DNA of 64,000 nucleotides, taken from NCBI RefSeq assembly GCF_003814835.1, contig NZ_RKRG01000003.1:1-64000 (forward strand), read 5' to 3'. The position numbers and the translations under genes were made by a program. This document shows, piece by piece, positions 46,243-54,754 of the stretch. This stretch comes from Methanobrevibacter gottschalkii DSM 11977. GTDB taxonomy: Archaea; Methanobacteriota; Methanobacteria; Methanobacteriales; Methanobacteriaceae. The stretch's first letter is position 1, and each line of letters begins with the position of its first letter. The notes under the pieces are model-generated. The model searched no databases, was not told the origin of the DNA, and saw only the letters and a program-made list of their open reading frames with translations.

Positions 46243-47235
46243 ATGGTTCAGTTTCCTCAAAAGACTATTGATGAATGGATTAATGAAGATTATGAAAAAC
46301 TTGATGTATTTATGGATGCTGATTCTATGGAGGATCTCCGTGAATTGATTTTAAGTTTTAAATATGATGATAAATTTGCTTTTCTTTCAGAAAATATTCA
46401 TTATCAGACAGATATTAATAACTATTCAGATAATAATAATTTATATTTGGATGCAAATGATGTTTTGGGAGATTTTGGTTTTATTTTTAGTAATTCTCAC
46501 TTATCATCTGTTTGTATTGATTCATTATTTTTTGTGATTGAATGCAGTTGCATTGGTGAACTTCGTAGGGAATTGTCAAATATTGAGAAAGAAAAAGTTT
46601 ATTATAGTGATTTGGGTTATAAATTAACTTTAGGTCAAGAAAATTTTTTAAAAATAAAGAACTATGAAGTAATCAATAAAACATTTTTCAAAAAACTTAG
46701 CAAAATTAAATGGAGTAGTAATTCCAAAAATTTGGATAAATATATTAAGAACTTTTGGGATACTATTACATTACAATATGATACATATTATCATATTGTT
46801 AGTTCATTTAGTGTTTGTGCAAATTATTTTGCTTGTTGTAGAGCATTGACTTCTGGTAGGTTGGAGGTGTCGAATGAAGGGGTAATTCAATCTTGGTTAT
46901 TAACATTAAATTTATTTTTAATGGATTTACGTCCATATATTAAAGATTTTAATTCAGCTAGTGCTATGATTTCTGATACTGGAAGTGAATTTAAACCTAT
47001 TAATATTTCGGAAGGTCAATCTAACAATAAATCTTCATCTATAATTCGAAAAGTTTTAGCGGGAGTTTTAAGCATAATCATTGTCTTTCTGTTGCTTTTT
47101 GCTATGTCTGCAATATTAATATTGATTTTTGGAGATGCTGTGGATAATTATGTTGATTCACTTAGGCCAGTTGGTATAATAGGTTTGGCTTTGGCTGCAG
47201 CTTTGGGTAAAAAAATATACGATAAACTTGTTTGA
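46243..47235 (+). CDS. unknown tail-anchored protein, family member 4
   Basis: 330 residues. The N-terminal half diverges from member 1 (DKFAFLSENIHY, FFVIECSCIGELRREL, CANYFACCRAL), while the last 115 residues and 130 bases of 3' flank are nearly identical to it. Two C-terminal helices end in GKKIYDKLV. It starts 22 bases after member 3 with GGTAGGAG upstream, so it is probably co-transcribed. An IS5-type element is inserted 125 bases downstream. Function is unknown. Confidence 0.75.
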   Translation: MVQFPQKTIDEWINEDYEKLDVFMDADSMEDLRELILSFKYDDKFAFLSENIHYQTDINNYSDNNNLYLDANDVLGDFGFIFSNSHLSSVCIDSLFFVIECSCIGELRRELSNIEKEKVYYSDLGYKLTLGQENFLKIKNYEVINKTFFKKLSKIKWSSNSKNLDKYIKNFWDTITLQYDTYYHIVSSFSVCANYFACCRALTSGRLEVSNEGVIQSWLLTLNLFLMDLRPYIKDFNSASAMISDTGSEFKPINISEGQSNNKSSSIIRKVLAGVLSIIIVFLLLFAMSAILILIFGDAVDNYVDSLRPVGIIGLALAAALGKKIYDKLV

Positions 47236-47360
47236 ACATTGAATCATTTTCAAATGCTTCACTTATTTTTTTCATGTTATAGTGTTACATTTTGCAACAT
47301 TTCAGAACTCAAGAAATGTTTTTAATCAATTAATTGGCATATCAAGTTAATTGTTTTTTT

Positions 47361-48532
47361 GGCTTTGTAGAAATCCTCATTTTTATTGAATTTGAGTTGA
47401 TCTGTAAATATTATAAATTGTATTTTTGAGTTTTGTTTCTTTATTTGACAGTTGTAAGCTTCTGCTTCTATTTGTTCCATTAAATATTCTTTTAATTACG
47501 CTGAATATTGATTCTACATTGTTTCTTCTGGAATATATTTCTTGTTTGAATTGTTTTTTACTTTTTAATCGGTAATGTCCGTTTTTTGCTCTGGTTTTTA
47601 ATGGTATTTGATCTTCTGCTTTTGCTTCTTCGTTAATGCATTTTCTGATGGGTTCTGTGTCGTATGCTCGGTCTGCTAGTATGTATTTTGGGTTATATTT
47701 CTTTATATTTCTTATTGCAGGGATTGCAAATCGTGTGTCAAATCTTGGGCCTCTTTGAGCTGCGAAATGGAGTATTAATCTTGTATCTACATCGATTGAA
47801 ATATGGTTTTTTATGTAGCTTTTTCTTTCTTTTCGCCTCATTATTGCGTAATATTTGTCTGCGTAGTCATTAGTGAAGCCGCTTCCATCTAAAGCAATTA
47901 TTTTACCAGTTATTTGATGATTTTGTAATATTAATTTGTTTAATTCTTGTAATATTGATGTTGGAAGTCTTTGAAAGAATTTCTGGAGTGTTGTGTAGTG
48001 TGGGACCTTTTTTAAGTGTAAATGTTCCTGTATTTTGTCAGAAAGTTCTAATAAATCTGTTATTTGTCTGTATGTACTTCTTGTGTAGATTTTCACAGCT
48101 AAAAGTGTGAATAATGCAGGTTGTGTGAAGTCATGCTTCGAAAAATGACTTGAATACTTATTTAACACAATTTTTGAGTATTTAAATGTATATTTGATGA
48201 ATTTTAAGAGTTTATTGGGTTTTATCTCTTTGTTAATTTCTTTAATTTTTTTGAGTGCGGGTTTTTCAAAACCAAAATCCGAAAGATTTAATTGCTTTGA
48301 AAACAAACTACTAACTGGAGAATAGGTATTTTCTTGCTTCATAATAATATTTATTCTCCGTTTTACTATATATAACTATATATTGCTTATTTTTTCAATC
48401 TATGTGAAATTTCAAGTGTAAAATAAAAATACTAATGTTAAGATAATTTTTATAAAAATTAAAGTAAAAATAGCAAAGAAAAATATTTTTGAAAAGTTTT
48501 TTGTAAGAATCAAATAGGATTTCTACAAAGCC
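47361..48532. mobile_element. intact IS5-family insertion sequence
   Basis: 17-bp perfect terminal inverted repeats, GGCTTTGTAGAAATCCT at 47361-47377 and its complement at 48516-48532, enclose one transposase gene on the minus strand. Total length 1172 bp. The bases next to the ends (TTTT and ATTA) give no obvious target duplication. The left end abuts the duplicated 3' flank of family member 4. Confidence 0.88.
47383..48342 (-). CDS. IS5-family DDE transposase
   Basis: 319 residues. Catalytic blocks seen: IIALDGSGFTNDYA (first Asp), YILADRAYDTEPIRKCI (second Asp) and YSRRNNVESIFSVIKRIF (Glu in the Y-x-x-R-x-x-x-E motif). The N-terminal TRSTYRQITDLLELSD is the usual helix-turn-helix region. 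The gene appears intact and nearly fills the element, so it may be active. Confidence 0.9.
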   Translation of the reverse strand: MKQENTYSPVSSLFSKQLNLSDFGFEKPALKKIKEINKEIKPNKLLKFIKYTFKYSKIVLNKYSSHFSKHDFTQPALFTLLAVKIYTRSTYRQITDLLELSDKIQEHLHLKKVPHYTTLQKFFQRLPTSILQELNKLILQNHQITGKIIALDGSGFTNDYADKYYAIMRRKERKSYIKNHISIDVDTRLILHFAAQRGPRFDTRFAIPAIRNIKKYNPKYILADRAYDTEPIRKCINEEAKAEDQIPLKTRAKNGHYRLKSKKQFKQEIYSRRNNVESIFSVIKRIFNGTNRSRSLQLSNKETKLKNTIYNIYRSTQIQ

Positions 48533-48635
48533 ATTATTTTTAGAAAAATTATATATGCTCCCAGAATTATAATTATGACTATAATTATAATTGCATTTTT
48601 TAATTTTTTAGGTTTTATTTTTTTGAGGTGTAAAT

Positions 48636-49412
48636 GTGGAAAAAGGAATTCGTTTTGATGAAAATTTTATTAGTGAAGTTATTTTCAGAATTGAATTTCC
48701 AACTATTAAAAAGTTAACTGGTAATGATGAAGAAGTAGTTAAAGATTTTGCTAATAAAATTTCAGGCACTTTCCCTATTTCAGAAGTTATTCCTCATAAT
48801 AAAATTAATTTAGATATTGATATTAATTCAGGGCAACTTCCAAAAATTACTCGAGAAGGAGATTTAGTTTGGATATTTAAAAGCCATAATAACAAAAAGA
48901 TTGTTACATTGACAGCTAATGATTTAGTTTTAGAATATCGAGATAGGGTATATTCTGGTTTTACTAATTTTTTAGATGAAATTTTATTACTGATGGACGC
49001 TTTTAATCAGTTTGATTACCAAAAATTAAACTTTTTAGGATTAAGATATATTAATCAAATTACTGATAAAAATGTTAATAATAATGTTTCTGAATTTTTT
49101 AGTCTGGATTTAACAAATATGGCGATTATTAATAATCTTGAGAAAAATAATGAAAATTTGGTACAGATATTTACTAAGGTAAATTTTAAAAAAGATGATT
49201 ATTTAATGACTATGCAATATGGATTATTTAATCCACGTTTCCCTAATGTGGATGCAGATAAGATGTTCATATTGGATTATGACTGTGTGCTTCATAATAT
49301 TAGTCATGTTGGGGAAATTAAAGATAATTTAATTGATATGAATCATTTAATTTTTGATAAGTTTGATTATTCAATAACCGCTAAGTTTGAAAAAATTATT
49401 AAAGGAGAATGA
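48636..49412 (+). CDS. TIGR04255-like protein
   Basis: 258 residues, soluble. Features typical of the sporadic TIGR04255 group are ISEVIFRIEFPTIKKL near the start and FLGLRYINQITDKN in the middle, with a SGQLPKITREGDLVWIFKS beta segment. The function of that family is unknown; scattered distribution suggests an accessory or conflict role. Start: GTG at 48636 with GAGGTG upstream. It overlaps the next gene, whose start is within its last codons. Confidence 0.6.
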   Translation: MEKGIRFDENFISEVIFRIEFPTIKKLTGNDEEVVKDFANKISGTFPISEVIPHNKINLDIDINSGQLPKITREGDLVWIFKSHNNKKIVTLTANDLVLEYRDRVYSGFTNFLDEILLLMDAFNQFDYQKLNFLGLRYINQITDKNVNNNVSEFFSLDLTNMAIINNLEKNNENLVQIFTKVNFKKDDYLMTMQYGLFNPRFPNVDADKMFILDYDCVLHNISHVGEIKDNLIDMNHLIFDKFDYSITAKFEKIIKGE

Positions 49413-49414
49413 AT

Positions 49415-49861
49415 ATGAGTCCTCCAGAAGTTATTCGTGATGATGATACATATATTACATTGCCTGCTAGTTTAAAGGATGAATATTTTGAATCAAAACC
49501 TATATCTTACTCTAAATATTTTGAGTCATTTGAATTCAAATTTAATGAGTTATCTAATGATTTTAATCTTATTAATATTATGGAGATTCAAGATTTTATT
49601 TTACTTCATGATGATTTATTTGATTATTTGAGTCAAATTAAATTATTATTGCAAAAATATTTCTCAGAATATGATTATTGTTTAGAATTTTATTCAGATC
49701 CAGAAATACAATCATTAAATCAATTAGTAATCTATATTAATGGAGATGAATCTTCTTTTGATGAGGATTGGAGTTCATTAAAAAGAATGAATAGTGAAAT
49801 TAATGATTTATGTAATTTCCCAAATAGTGTTAAACATTTAATTTCTGTGGACTTGTGGTGA
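49415..49861 (+). CDS. small acidic partner protein of the TIGR04255-like gene
   Basis: 148 residues, soluble, acidic, no domain recognised (IQDFILLHDDLFDYLSQIKL is a helical core). Start: ATG at 49415, seven bases after GGAG; an ATG at 49409 is too close to that site. Its position inside a tight three-gene unit, upstream gene overlapping and HEPN-like remnant two bases downstream, suggests a functional module. Confidence 0.6.
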   Translation: MSPPEVIRDDDTYITLPASLKDEYFESKPISYSKYFESFEFKFNELSNDFNLINIMEIQDFILLHDDLFDYLSQIKLLLQKYFSEYDYCLEFYSDPEIQSLNQLVIYINGDESSFDEDWSSLKRMNSEINDLCNFPNSVKHLISVDLW

Positions 49862-49863
49862 TT

Positions 49864-50224
49864 ATGAGTTTTATGTGGAAAGATTTCCATGATGTTGGAA
49901 TTCATTTAGATACTTTTTCTGAAGAAGCATATAAACGTTCACTATTGGTAGATATTATTATGCTTGTTTTAATCTAACAAAAATTTATTTTGAGAAAGAA
50001 CATTTATTATTGGTCATAATCAAAATCCACATGAAATTATTATTAAGTATTTAGAATATTACGAAATTGAAAAAGAAGTGGAACTTTCAAAATTATTAAA
50101 TAACTTAAGAAAATATCGTAATAATGCTGATTATGATTTTAACTTTAGAAAAAATAATATTAAAAAAGCTAAGAAAACTGTTGAAGAAATTTTCTTATTA
50201 CTTGATGAGTTAAATAATGCCTAG
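49864..50224 (+). pseudogene. HEPN-domain-like protein, two frameshifts
   Basis: Begins MSFMWKDFHDVGIHLDTFSE and reads to a stop near 49975. In the next frame it continues SRYYYACFNLTKIYFEKEHL, and after a second shift it ends with KYLEYYEIEKEVELSKLLNN and LRKYRNNADYDFNF to TAG at 50222. Joined, this is a small helical protein like HEPN/DUF86-type proteins, in which RYYYA and an RN..ADYD motif are typical. HEPN proteins are often RNases or toxins paired with an antitoxin. Confidence 0.5.
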
Positions 50225-50715
50225 TTTTTTTTCATTTTTGTAGATTTTTAATTATAATTAACTTATTTTTCTATTTTTCCACCTTTAATTATTGAAGAGG
50301 AAAAAAATAATTATTTAACTTTTATTATATCACTTCGTATTTTTATTACATTTTAAATGTTTTTTTTTTAATTTTTTTCCTCCTCTAATATTTTATCTTT
50401 TAAAAAGAAAATTAAACCTCAATTTATAAGGGAGGATTAAGTAATGATTGTTAAAGGTCCAGTACTAATACCAGAATACCTCATTAAATTATACCTAGAT
50501 TAAAGTTTAAAGACATAGGGGAATGGACTCCATCCAGTATTAGTATTGTTGATGAACCTTCTGGTATTGTACTTATATCTTATTGTTCAACAATCTGGTT
50601 TTAATAATATAAATATAATTTTGGTGAAAAATTAATTATGAAAAATTGTAAAGTATATTAATGAAAAAATGTAAATTAAAATATAGAAAAATTGTAAAAT
50701 CAAGGGGAGGAGATC
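50225..50715. other. decayed DNA with a gene fragment
   Basis: 491 bases without an intact gene. A GGAGG-preceded ATG at about 50443 opens MIVKGPVLIPEYLIKLYL and stops. After a frame change the text continues FKDIGEWTPSSISIVDEPSG to about 50605. The rest is AT-rich and carries the ribosome binding site of the ATPase gene. The fragment SIVDEPS recurs after that gene. Confidence 0.4.
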
Positions 50716-51990
50716 ATGGTTGTTAAATATTTGCCAAGAATATTGGATGATGATTTGGAAAAATGTCTTACAATGATTGGTGCAATTCTTATTGTTGGAC
50801 CAAAGTGGTGCGGCAAGACAACTACTGCAGAACAGCATGCAAACAGTGTATTAAAACTACAAGATAAAGACAATTACAAATCAAACATGATGTGGGCAGA
50901 CATAGAACCTTCACGATTATTGAAAGGGGACAAACCACGATTAATCGACGAATGGCAGGTGGCTCCAGTATTATGGGATTCAGTTAGAACAAGCGTTGAT
51001 GAAAGCGAAGATTATGGATTGTATATTTTAACCGGTTCGACAGTAGTTGATGAAGATAGTATAATGCATTCTGGAACCGGAAGAATCCATAGGATGTTGA
51101 TGAGGCCTATGAGCTTGTATGAAAGCGGCGAATCCAATGGGCAAATTTCAATTATGGATTTATTCAACAATCCTGACATCAACATTAATGAATGTGAATC
51201 CGATTTAACAATTGATGATTTGATATTTGCAGCATGTCGTGGCGGATGGCCTGATTCACTGAACCAAAAAACCCGAGAGGGCAAACTGTTTGTTGCATAT
51301 AATTATTTGGAAAATATCTGTAATACTGATGTTTCTGCCGTTGATGGGGTTAAAAGAGATCCTGATAGAGTAAGATTATTATTGCGTTCACTTGCAAGAA
51401 ACAATTCTACATTGGCTAAGGACCAGACTATCATTGATGATATGAATGCTAATTTCATGGATATAAGTAGGCCAACATACTATTCATATGTTGATGCATT
51501 AAAAAGATTATTCGTAATTGAAGACAATAGGGGATGGTCACCTAACATCAAATCCAAATCAGCAATCCGATCAGGAAATAAGAAAGTGTTCATAGACCCT
51601 TCAATCGCAGTAGCTGCACTAAATGCAAACCCTGAATCCATGATTAATGATTTGAATACATTCGGTTTCATTTTTGAAAACTTATGCATTCGTGATTTAA
51701 GCATCTATACCAATTCTCATGGTGGAAAAGTTTCATATTACCATGACAAGTCAGGTTTGGAAATCGACTGTGTTGTTCACTTAAGAGATGGAAGATATGC
51801 ATTAATAGAATGCAAACTTGGAAATGATGGAATAGAAGAAGGCTCTCAAAATCTACTTAAAATCAATGGTTTAATTGAAAAGAATGACAAATTGGACAAT
51901 CCTACATTTCTTGCAGTATTGACCGGTGGAAAATATGCATACACTCGTCCAGACGGGGTTAAAGTTTTTCCAATTGGCTGTTTAAGATAG
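50716..51990 (+). CDS. AAA-family ATPase with C-terminal DUF4143 domain
   Basis: 424 residues. Seen: the Walker A IVGPKWCGKTTTAEQHAN at about residue 27, PRLIDEWQVAPVLWDSVRTS as the Walker B region, ILTGSTV as sensor 1, then a winged-helix part, and a C-terminal nuclease-fold segment with KSGLEIDCVVHL and YALIECKLG, a PD-(D/E)xK-like arrangement. Such genes are widespread in anaerobes, with unknown function. GC content is visibly higher than its neighbours, suggesting transfer. Strong GGGGAGGAG precedes the ATG. It is flanked by direct repeats of about 22 bases. Confidence 0.85.
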   Translation: MVVKYLPRILDDDLEKCLTMIGAILIVGPKWCGKTTTAEQHANSVLKLQDKDNYKSNMMWADIEPSRLLKGDKPRLIDEWQVAPVLWDSVRTSVDESEDYGLYILTGSTVVDEDSIMHSGTGRIHRMLMRPMSLYESGESNGQISIMDLFNNPDININECESDLTIDDLIFAACRGGWPDSLNQKTREGKLFVAYNYLENICNTDVSAVDGVKRDPDRVRLLLRSLARNNSTLAKDQTIIDDMNANFMDISRPTYYSYVDALKRLFVIEDNRGWSPNIKSKSAIRSGNKKVFIDPSIAVAALNANPESMINDLNTFGFIFENLCIRDLSIYTNSHGGKVSYYHDKSGLEIDCVVHLRDGRYALIECKLGNDGIEEGSQNLLKINGLIEKNDKLDNPTFLAVLTGGKYAYTRPDGVKVFPIGCLR

Positions 51991-51991
51991 T

Positions 51992-52314
51992 TTAGTATTG
52001 TTGATGAATCTTCACATCCACTATGCCATTTTGAAGAATATGGGAGTATGTGATAAAATCAATTGATATAACTGGAAGTGGAATCATGGTTGAAAAACAA
52101 AATCTAAGTACAACTGAAGAAGGTAGGGCTTCTATTAGTGAAAGATTTTTGGAAAAACTTTTAGGAAAAATCCATTCTTAAATCAACAGAATCCCAGCAC
52201 AACCACCAAAACCAAATGATAATGAATCATGGAAAAATCAGGTTGTTTTAAATATTTGTATTGAAAACATTCATTTCAAACTAATTTTACCAAAAAAAGC
52301 AGAAAACAACTGAA
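51992..52314 (+). pseudogene. gene remnant after the ATPase
   Basis: Coding-like text in broken frames: SIVDESSHPLCHFEEYG, then from 52086 MVEKQNLSTTEEGRASISER to a TAA. In the same frame it continues PPKPNDNESWKNQVVLN, then NICIENIHFKLILPKK, to TGA. The family is not recognised. The opening repeats the last part of the fragment before the ATPase gene, as if one gene had been split by its insertion. Confidence 0.4.
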
Positions 52315-52315
52315 A

Positions 52316-52757
52316 GAACAATTCAGGATATCATAATATCCAGACCAGCAATAGATGAGGATGACAAGAAGAATAAGAACAATAATTTTGCTCATTTAAA
52401 CAAGACTTGCAGTCCTATTTTTGTAGACATTTACGGTGAAAGTTTCTTATGGAATATGGTGCATAAGATGATGAGAGTTTCCTGGATGTAAATTATGGAA
52501 AGCTAACTCTTGATGATGTAAGAAGATTGCTGGATCCTGAAGAAAATGAGCCAAGAGCATATATCAAGGTTGTAGAGCCTGAAAATCTTATCCTTATGGA
52601 CATAGAATATGATTGAATAAGATTGCGATATGATGATTATGCCTGTGAAAGATTCAGAAGATATATGGTTGACAATCTCTTTGATTTGCAAAAGATTTAT
52701 TCAGTTAGCGAATCTATGCTAAACAGTTTTGAAAGTTTAACTGATAGTGAAAAATAG
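52316..52757 (+). pseudogene. truA: tRNA pseudouridine synthase A remnant (C-terminal part)
   Basis: The C-terminal region of TruA is readable: VDIYGESFLWNMVHKMMRV, the family's conserved block, then in another frame LTLDDVRRLLDPEENEPRAY and YDDYACERFRRYMVDNLFDL to TAG at 52755. A frameshift after MMRV and an internal TGA near 52616 inactivate it, and the N-terminal catalytic half is missing. TruA modifies positions 38-40 of tRNA, so a functional copy probably exists elsewhere. Confidence 0.72.
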
Positions 52758-52867
52758 GTTTTTATTTTATTTTTTAATATATTAAAAAGATTATAAAAAT
52801 AGAAAATTCTTATTAATTAAGGAGATTAATTAATATGAAAATATTGAAAAAAATTTTTAAGTTTAAA

Positions 52868-53089
52868 TTAAAAACCGTCTAATCCAACATTGAGCATTCC
52901 CACAAATATGGCGCTTAAAGCCCATACGACTATTGAAACGATTATAATATATTTTGCATGTTTTTGGTAGAATGGATCTTCTTTTTTTACAAAGTATAAT
53001 ACTATTCCTGCAATTAAACCTAATATAGGTATAAATATAGCAAGAAGATATCCTACAATTACAATAACTTTGTCTGTAGTTTCAGCCAT
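52868..53089 (-). CDS. small membrane protein, 73 residues
   Basis: Two helices (about residues 7-33 and 45-65) separated by the basic loop KKEDPFYQKHAKY, similar in layout to DUF4870/DUF4190-type small membrane proteins of unknown function. GGAGGG precedes the ATG on the minus strand. It lies alone between remnants and repeats. Confidence 0.6.
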   Translation of the reverse strand: MAETTDKVIVIVGYLLAIFIPILGLIAGIVLYFVKKEDPFYQKHAKYIIIVSIVVWALSAIFVGMLNVGLDGF

Positions 53090-53638
53090 TTTTTACCCTC
53101 CATAATTTTTAAAGAATAATAGACATTATTCATTGTTAATAATATTTTTTTAGAAAGTAATATATGTTTTAAATATTTGTATTGAAAACATTCATTTTAA
53201 ACACTATCTATTTCTTATTTTACTGCTTTAATGTTTTATATTTTTTTATTTTAAAAAATGTTGTGTGGACTTCATTTCCTGCTCTTTATTGGTAGGTTTT
53301 CCTCAAAAATTATATTTTTTATTAATTTGTCCGCCAAAGTAAATAGTTTTTGGGAACCTCAATTTTTAGAATTGAAACTATTATAAATTTCATCATAAAA
53401 TCATGATATTAATGTATTTTATAAATAATTTTTAATTGAAGCTTTTTTAAATTAACCATTTTAAATCTTTTTTTTAGACTTATTTTATTATATATGTTAT
53501 AAATTATTCATTGCAAGTATCGTTTTTAATTTTTTCTTATTTTCTTCTAATTTTACTTTATTTTACTAAAATTTTTTAATAAATTATTTAAACGATTTTT
53601 AACAAATCTGATATTGTATTATCTTTGGAGGATTAGTA
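53090..53638. other. intergenic DNA, AT-rich
   Basis: 549 bases without a gene. It holds one copy of the 32-bp repeat (53166-53197), several T-rich tracts, and, at its end, the promoter and TTTGGAGG ribosome binding site of the following gene. No other structure stands out. Confidence 0.5.
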
Positions 53639-54754
53639 ATGAATAAAAGTGATTTGAAAAGAGATTTTTATATGCTCAAAGGGCCACTTGCCAAGAAAGG
53701 TTATGACTGGTGGTGGCATTCCTTAACCGCATATGATAAAGAAACTGGTGAAGAAAAACCTTTCTTCATTGAGTACTTTGTATGTAATCCAGAATTAGCT
53801 GAAGAGGAACCTACTCTTGGACAATTGCCTGAAAATCAAAAAGCCGGTAAAAAACCATCTTATTGTATGATCAAAGCAGGCACCTGGGGTAAAAATGCAA
53901 AGCAAATTCATAATTTTTACTCAATGAAATATTTTGAATGTCCGGATGATGAATTAAATATCAAAGTAGGGGATTGCAGCTTAACAGAAACTCATATGAG
54001 CGGATTTGCAAGAGTTAGTGAAGAAGAATCTCGTGATCATCCAGAATATATGAGTGATGCTGGAGATATGATGTGGGATTTAGACATTGATAAACAAATC
54101 GCTTTTAATGTTGGTTATGGTGCTAATGGTCTTTTCAGGAAATTAAATTCATTTGAAATGTTTTGGCATGCTGAAGGAATTAAAACTCAATATAGTGGAA
54201 CAATCTGGCTTGATGGTAGGGAATATGAAGTGATTCCTGAAAAATCTTATGGTTATGCAGATAAAAACTGGGGAGGAGACTTCACATCACCTTGGCTTTG
54301 GATTTCCTCATGTAACTTAACTAGTCTTAAAACCGGTAAAAAATTAAATAATTCTGCTTTTGAAGCAGGTGGGGGAAGACCAAAAGCATTCGGAATTTCC
54401 ATTCCTCGCAAATTATTAATCGGTTTTTACTACGAAGGTAAAATGTATGAATATAACTTTGCTAGATTCTGGAATATGGTTAAGATTGATTTTGACTTTG
54501 AAGAAGGTGAAGACGTACATACATGGCATGTAAATGCAAGTAACAAAGACTCTAAAATGGAATTGGTGCTTTATTGCAAACGTGAAGATATGTTGTTAAT
54601 CAACTATGAGGCTCCAACAGGTAAAAAATTACACAATAGGTTATGGAATGGAGGAAATGGATGGGGTGAAATCAAATTATACAAAAAAGATGGAACTCTC
54701 ATTGACCATGTAAAAATGGAAAATACCGGCTGTGAATACGGAGAGTATTGCTAA
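53639..54754 (+). CDS. tocopherol-cyclase-like protein
   Basis: 371 residues, soluble. Family-like features: DFYMLKGPLAKKGYDWWWHS at the start, the NVGYGANGLFRKLNSFEMFWHAEG stretch (here as NVGYGANGLFRKLNSFEMFW then HAEG), YGYADKNWGGDFTSPWLWIS and EAGGGRPKAFGISIPRKLLI. This is the lipocalin-like fold of tocopherol cyclase and related bacterial proteins. A methanogen has no tocopherol, so the substrate is unknown; an isoprenoid or lipid is likely. The stop overlaps the next gene's start, which encodes a polyprenol-kinase-like protein, and the pair mirrors plant vitamin E genes. Confidence 0.7.
   Translation: MNKSDLKRDFYMLKGPLAKKGYDWWWHSLTAYDKETGEEKPFFIEYFVCNPELAEEEPTLGQLPENQKAGKKPSYCMIKAGTWGKNAKQIHNFYSMKYFECPDDELNIKVGDCSLTETHMSGFARVSEEESRDHPEYMSDAGDMMWDLDIDKQIAFNVGYGANGLFRKLNSFEMFWHAEGIKTQYSGTIWLDGREYEVIPEKSYGYADKNWGGDFTSPWLWISSCNLTSLKTGKKLNNSAFEAGGGRPKAFGISIPRKLLIGFYYEGKMYEYNFARFWNMVKIDFDFEEGEDVHTWHVNASNKDSKMELVLYCKREDMLLINYEAPTGKKLHNRLWNGGNGWGEIKLYKKDGTLIDHVKMENTGCEYGEYC

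Larger units (their letters stand above)
52247..53197. repeat. pair of 32-bp direct repeats (52247-52278 and 53166-53197)
   Basis: GTTTTAAATATTTGTATTGA plus the following 12 bases occur identically at 52247-52278 and 53166-53197. In the first copy they encode VLNICIENIHF in a remnant gene. The second copy lies in intergenic DNA. They bracket the truA remnant and the small membrane-protein gene. Confidence 0.6.

Noticed and set aside
52835-52882. 15-residue very basic peptide MKILKKIFKFKLKTV behind a good GGAG site
   Set aside because: Too short to separate from chance in such AT-rich DNA; it lies in a decayed region and converges with a small gene.
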